Part shown: positions 54,100-60,492 of the stretch, in pieces
How the letters are laid out: every line of letters begins with the position of its first letter
Position numbering within the stretch: position 1 is the stretch's first letter
Assembly: GCA_934148535.1 (NCBI GenBank)
Contig: CAKPDF010000004.1
Coordinates: 1-64,000, forward strand
DNA from: an uncultured Bacilli bacterium
Lineage (GTDB): Bacteria > Bacillota_I > Bacilli_A > RF39 > UBA660
DNA: 64,000 nucleotides
Reading direction: 5' to 3'
The notes under the pieces: model-generated
What the model saw: only the letters and a program-made list of their open reading frames with translations
Told to the model about the DNA's origin: nothing
The model's database searches: none
Position numbers and translations under genes: made by a program

Positions 54100-54534
54100 A
54101 TGGATAGCAATTTAAAAAGAAGCATAATATTAGATAATTATCAAAATCCAGTAAATAGAAGAAAAGAAGATAATAATCCTAGCTATGAAAAATTAAATAC
54201 AAGAAACGTATCTTGTATTGATAATATAGATTTATACATAAAAATAAAGGATAATATTATAGAAGATATATCATTTGATGGAGAAGCGTGCGCAATAAGT
54301 ATATCCTCAACATCTATTATGACAAATATTTTAAAGGGCAAGAAAGTAGAAGATGCAATAAAAATAATAGAAGAATATGAAAAAATGATAGATGAAAAAG
54401 AATATGACAAAGATTTAATAAAAGAAGCAATAGTATATGAAGATATTTCTAAACAACCAGCAAGAATTAAGTGCGCCACACTCACATGGAATGGACTATA
54501 TAAAAAGTTAAAAGAAATAGAAGAAAAAAAATAA
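54100..54534 (+). CDS. sufU: SufU sulfurtransferase, zinc-dependent
   Basis: SufU accepts sulphur from SufS and passes it to SufB. The 144-residue protein has the expected ligand set: Cys in RNVSCIDNIDLYI, the FDGEACAISISSTSIMTNIL segment with Asp and Cys, and Cys in RIKCATLTWNGL. The NPSYEKLN-type N-terminus before the first Cys is seen as NPVNRR. A hairpin with T-run lies at its stop, so sufCDSU may end here. Confidence 0.93.
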   Translation: MDSNLKRSIILDNYQNPVNRRKEDNNPSYEKLNTRNVSCIDNIDLYIKIKDNIIEDISFDGEACAISISSTSIMTNILKGKKVEDAIKIIEEYEKMIDEKEYDKDLIKEAIVYEDISKQPARIKCATLTWNGLYKKLKEIEEKK

Positions 54535-54546
54535 TCTTCTATTTTT
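54517..54546 (+). terminator. Terminator after sufU
   Basis: ATAGAAG (54517-54523) pairs with CTTCTAT (54536-54542), followed by TTTTT. It separates sufCDSU from the next gene. Confidence 0.65.
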
Positions 54547-54604
54547 AATTTTATCTAAAAAAAAGCAAAAATATATGTTATAATTATAATAGGAAGTGAT
54601 CTAA

Positions 54605-55822
54605 ATGAATATAGAATCATTAATTAAAGAAATAGCAAATAATTATAATCTAACTAAAGAAGAAGAAACTAAAATGTTAGAAATGTATAAAAATGATACA
54701 AGAAATCAAGTATCATTAGAAGTAGAACTAAATTCCTTAGCAGATTATTATAATTGGCAAAACAAAGTAGCAACAGCAATTAAAAATGCTCCACCACTAC
54801 AACAAAACCAAAACTATTATATAAGAACATATGATGATAAAAGTAATATAATTCTTCAAGGAGTAAATATAGAAAAAATATCAGATACTGCCAGTGGTAT
54901 TAATCAAGTAGAAAAAGTATTAATTGATAATAAGTATAGAGCATATAAAAAAGTAGATAGAGTTGATGTAGCTGATAATGACATGGAAATAGCAATTTGT
55001 CAAATAGGAAATTTATTAAATGTAAGTGGTGCCGAAGAATATACTGTATATAATTCTAATAAAGAAAAAGATTCTATAATAAGTAGAAGTGTAGCAGATT
55101 CAGAGTACGAAGAATTCTATGATTTTACAAGTTTGTACATTAAAGTAGATAAATATATAAAAGAAGGAAAAATAAAAAATTCTAAAGTATCTGAATATAG
55201 TGATTTCAAATTTAATAATAGCAAAGAAGATTATATAAAAGTGATAGAAAAAAGTATACAAATAATAAGATCATTACCAATGATAAGTCAAAAAGATATA
55301 AGAAGTATAAAAGCATCATATTTTGACATGATTATATTTGGTTATATTACAAATCAAGTAGACAGAAATCTAAATAATTATGGGCTAATATGCAATAAAA
55401 AGACAAAAGAATATAGATTTGCTCCATTATTTGATAATAGCATTATATTGTTACCAAATCTAGAAGAAAATCAATGTAGTTTTAATGGATACATATGCAA
55501 TAGAAATAAATTAATAGATTGTTTATTTGAAAATTATTATGAAGATATAAAAGAAAAAGTAACATATATAATAAATAATAAAACAAGACTAATTCAGATA
55601 ATCGATATAATAGCCAAACAAAATCTTGACATAAAAAGTTACAATCTATTAATGGAAAAAATAATAAAAAACATTTCTTACATAGAAGAAAAATATCTAG
55701 AAAAAAATAATATTATAGCACCAGAAAATGCTGGTTATGTTAATATATTAAATATGTTTATAATCTTAACCTTAATAGCAACCATATCGATATCAATAGC
55801 ATGTTTCTTATTAAGAAGGTAA
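54605..55822 (+). CDS. HipA/CtkA-fold kinase-like protein with C-terminal membrane anchor
   Basis: This 405-residue protein has a segment like HipA-type Ser/Thr kinases. TNQVDRNLNNYGLI (249-262) follows the catalytic NxxDRHxxNxG motif, with Asn where His is usual. APLFDNSIIL (273-282) follows the metal-binding PLYDNG motif. The N-lobe region (95-150) has GINQVEK, a candidate ATP-binding Lys (115/116) and EIAICQIGNLLNVSGAEEY. A single helix at 380-402 then Arg-Arg would anchor it with the domain in the cytosol. It lies between sufU and sufB with terminators on both sides. Kinase activity and substrate are unknown; no antitoxin-like gene is adjacent. Confidence 0.65.
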   Translation: MNIESLIKEIANNYNLTKEEETKMLEMYKNDTRNQVSLEVELNSLADYYNWQNKVATAIKNAPPLQQNQNYYIRTYDDKSNIILQGVNIEKISDTASGINQVEKVLIDNKYRAYKKVDRVDVADNDMEIAICQIGNLLNVSGAEEYTVYNSNKEKDSIISRSVADSEYEEFYDFTSLYIKVDKYIKEGKIKNSKVSEYSDFKFNNSKEDYIKVIEKSIQIIRSLPMISQKDIRSIKASYFDMIIFGYITNQVDRNLNNYGLICNKKTKEYRFAPLFDNSIILLPNLEENQCSFNGYICNRNKLIDCLFENYYEDIKEKVTYIINNKTRLIQIIDIIAKQNLDIKSYNLLMEKIIKNISYIEEKYLEKNNIIAPENAGYVNILNMFIILTLIATISISIACFLLRR

Positions 55823-55828
55823 AAGAAA

Positions 55829-55866
55829 AGAATTTATAGTTATTTATATAAATTCTCTTTTTTTTT
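55829..55866 (+). terminator. Terminator after the HipA-like gene
   Basis: AGAATTTATA (55829-55838) pairs perfectly with TATAAATTCT (55847-55856), then C and nine T. Confidence 0.85.
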
Positions 55867-55907
55867 CTAAAAATTTAGTTTATAATAATAAAGAAAAAGG
55901 TGATCTT

Positions 55908-57218
55908 ATGAAATTAACAGAACAGGTAGTAAAAGAAATATCAAATATAAAACAAGAACCAAAATGGATGACAGATTTTAGAGTAAACTCATATAAATCA
56001 TTCATTAAACATAAAGAGCCAAATTTTGGACCAAAGTTAAATATAGATTATGACAGTATAACATACTACAAAAAAAGAGAGCAAGAGTTAACAAATAATT
56101 GGAATAACGTAAATTGTAAGGTAAGAGATTTATTTGATGACTTAGGTGTAATAAAAGCAGAAAAAAATTATTTAGATGGAATAGGAGCTCAATATGATAG
56201 TGAAGTAATATATCACAATATGATAAAAGAATTAGAAGAAAAAAATGTAATATTTATGGATACTGATTCCGCATTAAAATACCATGAAAACATATTTAAA
56301 AAATACTTTAATAAACTTGTAAAATACGATGAAAATAAATTTACAGCTTTAAATGGAGCCGTTTGGAGTGGGGGTACATTTATATATATTCCACCCCATA
56401 CCAAACTAGATAGACCATTACAAAGTTATTTTAGGATAAATAGCAAAAATATGGGCCAGTTTGAAAGAACATTAATAATAGTAGATGACGATAGTGAACT
56501 TCATTACATAGAAGGATGTACTGCCCCAACATATACGGAAGATGCATTGCATGCTGCAGTAGTAGAAATATATGTAGGCAAAAATTCTAAATGTCGATAC
56601 ACAACAATCCAAAATTGGTCAAGTGATGTATACAATCTAGTTACTAAAAGAGCAATAGTAGAAGAAAATGGACTAATGGAATGGATAGACGGAAATGTAG
56701 GAGCAAAAAACAATATGAAATATCCAGCCTGCATATTAAAAGGAAAATATGCAAGAGGAAGTTGTATAACAGTAGCCTCAGCATCAGCAGGTCAAATTCA
56801 AGATACAGGAGCAAAAATGATTCATTTAGCCCCATATACAAAAAGTAACATTGTTTCTAAATCTATAGCATCTAATGGAGGAAATGCAACCTACAGAGGA
56901 CTAGTTAAAATAGCAAAAGAGGCCCATCATTCAAGCGCAAGTGTAAAATGTGATACAATAATACTAGATGAAAAATCAAAAAGTGATACAGTACCAACAA
57001 ATATAGTAAATAATAAAACATCATTTTTAGAACATGAAGCTACAGTATCTAAAATAAGTGAAGATAAATTATTCTATTTAACAAGCAGAGGAATAGATGA
57101 AGATACAGCCAAAGAATTAATAATCTTAGGATTTGTTAATGAATTTAGAGAAGAACTGCCTATGGAATATGCTGTAGAATTAAATAGATTATTATCTTTA
57201 AATATAAATTCAGACTAA
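55908..57218 (+). CDS. sufB: Fe-S cluster scaffold protein SufB
   Basis: SufB is the scaffold on which clusters form, in complex with SufC and SufD. The 436-residue protein shows the conserved ALNGAVWSGGTFIYIPP, the NWSSDVYNLVTKRA block, and DGNVGAKNNMKYPACIL. The late segments KCDTIILDEKSKSDT and HEATVSKISEDKLFYLTSRG are also conserved. The length is normal to slightly short. It is preceded by a terminator and its own TATAAT, so it is transcribed apart from sufCDSU. Confidence 0.95.
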   Translation: MKLTEQVVKEISNIKQEPKWMTDFRVNSYKSFIKHKEPNFGPKLNIDYDSITYYKKREQELTNNWNNVNCKVRDLFDDLGVIKAEKNYLDGIGAQYDSEVIYHNMIKELEEKNVIFMDTDSALKYHENIFKKYFNKLVKYDENKFTALNGAVWSGGTFIYIPPHTKLDRPLQSYFRINSKNMGQFERTLIIVDDDSELHYIEGCTAPTYTEDALHAAVVEIYVGKNSKCRYTTIQNWSSDVYNLVTKRAIVEENGLMEWIDGNVGAKNNMKYPACILKGKYARGSCITVASASAGQIQDTGAKMIHLAPYTKSNIVSKSIASNGGNATYRGLVKIAKEAHHSSASVKCDTIILDEKSKSDTVPTNIVNNKTSFLEHEATVSKISEDKLFYLTSRGIDEDTAKELIILGFVNEFREELPMEYAVELNRLLSLNINSD

Positions 57219-57246
57219 AATTGCAAAAAAAAATGCAATTTTTTTA
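57217..57246 (+). terminator. Terminator after sufB
   Basis: AAATTGCA (57218-57225) pairs with TGCAATTT (57234-57241) around an all-A loop, followed by TTTTT. Confidence 0.8.
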
Positions 57247-57390
57247 ATTTATATAAATTTAAAATATTTGAGCAAAATAATCACTTAAAATTTTAAAAAC
57301 CTTAGATAGAATTTTAAAATTATGATATACCTCATATTAAATATTAGAAAAACTAATAATAGTTACTAACGGAAATTAAAAAACAGCAAT

Positions 57391-57419
57391 TTGCAATAAG
57401 AAAAGTTATTTGTTATATT
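57391..57419 (+). promoter_or_regulatory. Promoter of ssb
   Basis: -35 TTGCAA (57391-57396), a 17-bp spacer and -10 TATATT (57414-57419). The 57250-57390 interval before it is AT-rich without visible structure. Confidence 0.65.
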
Positions 57420-57440
57420 GAACATGAAGGAGGGATAATA

Positions 57441-57812
57441 ATGTTGAATCAAGTAGTTTTAGTAGGTAGATTAGTAAAAAATCCAGAACTACAAGTAACT
57501 GATAATGGTAAAAAAGTTACAACAATAACTTTAGCAGTACCAAGAGGCTACAAAAATATTAATGGAGAATATGATACAGATTTCTTGGATTGTACATTAT
57601 GGACAAATGTTGCTGAAAATACGACAGAATACTGTAAAAGTGGAGACATGATTGGTGTAAAAGGCCGTATTCAAACTAGAGTTATAGAAACAGAAGATGG
57701 AAAAAGAAAAAAGACAGAAATAGTAGCAGACAAAATTAGCTTTTTAGCATCTTCACCTAACAATTCAAAAAAAGAAAAAACTATAGAAAAACCAAAAGCA
57801 AAAGAAAAATAA
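57441..57812 (+). CDS. ssb: Single-stranded DNA-binding protein without acidic C-terminal tip
   Basis: SSB coats single-stranded DNA during replication and repair. The 123-residue protein has a complete OB fold with MLNQVVLVGRLVKNPEL, the later FLDCTLW, and GVKGRIQTRV. The usual disordered tail and the acidic tip (DDDIPF-like), which recruits partners, are missing; it ends in a Lys-rich stretch (EKPKAKEK). It is therefore more like a secondary SSB, such as SsbB of Bacillus, than the main one. It stands alone between promoter and terminator. Confidence 0.92.
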   Translation: MLNQVVLVGRLVKNPELQVTDNGKKVTTITLAVPRGYKNINGEYDTDFLDCTLWTNVAENTTEYCKSGDMIGVKGRIQTRVIETEDGKRKKTEIVADKISFLASSPNNSKKEKTIEKPKAKEK

Positions 57813-57829
57813 AATCTTTTGCTTTTTTT
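57794..57829 (+). terminator. Terminator after ssb
   Basis: AAAAGCAAAAG (57794-57804) pairs perfectly with CTTTTGCTTTT (57816-57826) and continues in T. The left arm is inside the gene and encodes its Lys-rich end. Confidence 0.85.
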
Positions 57830-57863
57830 AATATAAAAAAAGTTAAAAATTTGCAAAAAAACA

Positions 57864-57892
57864 TTGCAAAAAAAATAAAAGTATGGCATACT
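57864..57892 (+). promoter_or_regulatory. Probable promoter of the XRE regulator
   Basis: -35 TTGCAA (57864-57869), a 17-bp spacer and -10 CATACT (57887-57892). It shares the TTGCAA -35 with ssb. Confidence 0.45.
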
Positions 57893-57905
57893 ATTACTTG
57901 TTAGT

Positions 57906-57953
57906 TTAATATTAATTAAATTTCTATGTTTTCTAAGCAAGAATTAATATTAA
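57906..57953. promoter_or_regulatory. Inverted repeat upstream of the XRE regulator gene
   Basis: TTAATATTAATT (57906-57917) and AATTAATATTAA (57942-57953) form a perfect 12-bp inverted repeat with a 24-base spacer. It lies between the probable promoter and the start codon, where an autoregulatory operator of the XRE protein would be expected. No T-run follows, so it is not a terminator. Confidence 0.45.
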
Positions 57954-57991
57954 CTTTAGTGATAATCAATTTTTTGAAAGAGGGATTTTAG

Positions 57992-58345
57992 ATGTTAGTT
58001 GGAAAAAGAATTAAAGACATGAGATTAGAAAAAGGCATGTCACAACAAGAATTAGGAGATTTAATAGGAGTAACAAAAGTATCTATATGCGGATATGAAA
58101 ATGGAACAAGAACGCCAAGCCTAGAAACATTTGGTATTTTGGCAGATATATTTGAAACAACTACAGATTACTTATTAGGAAGAGAAGTACCTATCGTAAA
58201 TGAAGAAGCAAACGAATACATAGGTTCAATATCTAAAGACGATATAGAGATAATTCAAGAATTAAGACATTATCCAAATTTATATGCAAAACTAGTTAAA
58301 GATGTTAAAAGATACGTTAGTTTAATCAATAAGAAAATGAGATAG
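57992..58345 (+). CDS. XRE family transcriptional regulator
   Basis: This 117-residue protein has a Cro/CI-type helix-turn-helix (about 5-60: RLEKGMSQQELGDLIGVTKV then YENGTRTPSLETFGILADIF) and the common TTDYLLGRE end of that domain. The C-terminal part is a short helical region, probably for dimerisation. Targets are unknown; a 12-bp inverted repeat upstream may be its own operator. It has its own terminator. Confidence 0.92.
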   Translation: MLVGKRIKDMRLEKGMSQQELGDLIGVTKVSICGYENGTRTPSLETFGILADIFETTTDYLLGREVPIVNEEANEYIGSISKDDIEIIQELRHYPNLYAKLVKDVKRYVSLINKKMR

Positions 58346-58371
58346 TAAGTAGAAAAAACTACTTACTTTTA
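58343..58371 (+). terminator. Terminator after the XRE gene
   Basis: GTAAGTAG (58345-58352) pairs with CTACTTAC (58359-58366) around six A, followed by TTTT. The stem overlaps the stop codon. Confidence 0.8.
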
Positions 58372-58414
58372 TTATTATATGGTATAATAAGTTTAACGAA
58401 AGGAAATGATAATT

Positions 58415-59797
58415 ATGGACATTAAAGAATTATATCAGAAAGATTATATAGAAAAAGAAGTAACAGTACAAGGATGGATAAGAAATCATAGAAAGCAATC
58501 CCATTATGGATTTATAGATTTATCAGATGGAACTTGTTTTAAACACTTGCAAATAGTATATGATGATAGTTTATCTAACTTTGAAGAAATAGCAAAATTA
58601 AAAATAGGAAGTGCAATTACAGCAACAGGAATATTAAAAAAATCTCCTAAAGATAATCAAAACTTTGAGCTAACATTAGAAAAATTCAAATTAGAAGGAG
58701 ATTGCCCTGATGAGTATCCAATTCAACCTAAAAGGCATACTAGAGAGTTTTTAAGAGAACAAGCATATTTAAGACCAAGAACTAACTTATTTCAAGCAGT
58801 ATTCAGAATTAGAAGTATGACTGCATTTGCAATACACAAGTACTTTCAAGACAATGGTTATGTATATGTAACTACCCCAATAATTACTTGCGCTGACTGT
58901 GAAGGATCTGGGGAAATGTTTAACATAACAAAATTTGACTTAGATAAACTTCCAAAAGACAAAGATGGAAAAGTAGACTTTAAAGAAGATTTATTTGGAA
59001 AACCAGCCTTTGTAACAGGAACAGGACAATTACATGGTGAAACATTTGCTATGGCATATAAAAAAATATACACATTTGGTCCAACCTTTAGAACAGAAGA
59101 ATCAAATACTAAAACTCATGCTAATGAATTTTGGATGATAGAACCAGAAATAGCATTTTATGACTTAGAAGATTTAATGAACATGGAAGAAGATATGCTA
59201 AAATATATAGTAAAATATATTTTAGATAATTGTAAAGATGAAATAGATTTCTTAAATAATTTTGTAGAAAAAGGATTAAAAGAAAAATTAACAAAATTAA
59301 TAAATAGTAAATTTGTAAAAATAACTCATAAAGAAGCAGTTGACTTACTAATGAATGCTAATGTTAAATGGGAATTTACTCCAGATTATGAAAGTGATAT
59401 TGCCAAAGAACATGAAAAATATATAACTGAATATTATAATTCTCCAGTGTTTATAACTAATTGGCCAAAAGATATAAAATCATTTTATATGAAACAAAAT
59501 GATGATGGTAAAACTGTAGCAGCAGTAGATCTAGAAGTACCAGGAGTAGGAGAATTAATGGGTGGTTCTCAAAGAGAAGATGATTATGAAAAACTAATTA
59601 CTAGAATGAAAGAGTTAAATATGAGTAAAACTACAATGGAAGAATTGTATTGGTATCTAAATCTAAGAAGATACGGAGGATGTTATCACTCAGGATTTGG
59701 CTTAGGCTTTGAAAGATTATTGATGTATTTAACAGGAATAGAAAATATAAGAGACGTAATCCCATATCCAAGAACACCTAATAGTTGTAACTTTTAA
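58415..59797 (+). CDS. asnS: Asparaginyl-tRNA synthetase
   Basis: AsnRS charges tRNA-Asn. The 460-residue class IIb enzyme has the OB-fold anticodon domain (about 1-110: VTVQGWIRNHRKQSHYGFIDLSDG in shorter pieces) and a catalytic core with motif 2 (FGPTFRTEESNTKTH) and motif 3 (GFGLGFERLLMYLTG). The NPR-like ending is PYPRTPNSCNF. Asn at that position and the RTEESNT segment separate it from AspRS. ATG 58415 is preferred, with AAAGGA upstream; ATG 58406 is the alternative. Confidence 0.95.
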   Translation: MDIKELYQKDYIEKEVTVQGWIRNHRKQSHYGFIDLSDGTCFKHLQIVYDDSLSNFEEIAKLKIGSAITATGILKKSPKDNQNFELTLEKFKLEGDCPDEYPIQPKRHTREFLREQAYLRPRTNLFQAVFRIRSMTAFAIHKYFQDNGYVYVTTPIITCADCEGSGEMFNITKFDLDKLPKDKDGKVDFKEDLFGKPAFVTGTGQLHGETFAMAYKKIYTFGPTFRTEESNTKTHANEFWMIEPEIAFYDLEDLMNMEEDMLKYIVKYILDNCKDEIDFLNNFVEKGLKEKLTKLINSKFVKITHKEAVDLLMNANVKWEFTPDYESDIAKEHEKYITEYYNSPVFITNWPKDIKSFYMKQNDDGKTVAAVDLEVPGVGELMGGSQREDDYEKLITRMKELNMSKTTMEELYWYLNLRRYGGCYHSGFGLGFERLLMYLTGIENIRDVIPYPRTPNSCNF

Positions 59798-59872
59798 AAA
59801 TAAAAAAATGTAAAATATTTCCATCTTTAATTATATTTTTATTGGATATATTAAAAATGATAGGAGGGAAAT

Positions 59873-60454
59873 ATGAAAAAGATAATATTATGTTTAGGTA
59901 TAATGTTTCTCATTAGTGGATGCAATGGTGCTACTAATAGAATGAAATGTAATTCCACTACAACAACTGCAGGACTAACTACCGATACAACATATGAAAT
60001 TGATTATAAAGACAAAGATGTAAAATATGTAAAAATAACATATAAATATAATCAAGAAAATGCAAATGTTTCTACTACAGATGGAGTAGGAACAGGAACA
60101 GATGGAACTACAAGAGACAGAGAATCTAATACAACAAGTACTACACCTGATAAAAATGACGTAGTAGGAGGAGCTGTAGGTTCAACTGTAGACGAAGGAA
60201 TAGATGCAGTAACAGATACAATATTAGATATAGCAGGCATTAAAACCAGACAAGAACAACTATTACAAGGTTACAATAATATTACTGGATTTTCATACGA
60301 TATAAAGGATAAAGATAATGACAATGAATATACAGTAATATATAAAATAGACCTTACAAAAATAAATGATACAGACTTAGCAAGATTTAATATTGATAGA
60401 AATATAGATACCTTAAAAACAACTTATGAAAATCAAGGATATACCTGTAAATAA
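59873..60454 (+). CDS. Hypothetical lipoprotein
   Basis: This 193-residue protein has a signal peptide with a lipobox (LISGC, Cys17), so it should be lipid-anchored outside the membrane. A Thr/Gly/Asp-rich low-complexity stretch (about 60-105) separates two halves. The flanking segments (YEIDYKDKDVKYVKITYKY and NEYTVIYKIDLTKI) look like the halves of one beta-rich domain, perhaps interrupted by the insert. I do not recognise the family. It is convergent with the PBP1A gene. Confidence 0.8.
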   Translation: MKKIILCLGIMFLISGCNGATNRMKCNSTTTTAGLTTDTTYEIDYKDKDVKYVKITYKYNQENANVSTTDGVGTGTDGTTRDRESNTTSTTPDKNDVVGGAVGSTVDEGIDAVTDTILDIAGIKTRQEQLLQGYNNITGFSYDIKDKDNDNEYTVIYKIDLTKINDTDLARFNIDRNIDTLKTTYENQGYTCK

Positions 60455-60486
60455 AAAAGCACTTCCTAAAGAAATGCTTTTTTGTT
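60452..60486. terminator. Bidirectional terminator between the lipoprotein and PBP1A genes
   Basis: AAAAGCA (60455-60461) pairs with TGCTTTT (60475-60481), flanked by A-run and T-run, between convergent genes. It can act in both directions. Confidence 0.75.
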
Positions 60487-60492
60487 TATCTC

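Noticed and set aside
54605..55822. Classical HipBA toxin-antitoxin module
   Set aside because: There is no small helix-turn-helix gene beside it, and the protein has a membrane anchor. The XRE gene at 57992 is 2 kb away with other genes between.
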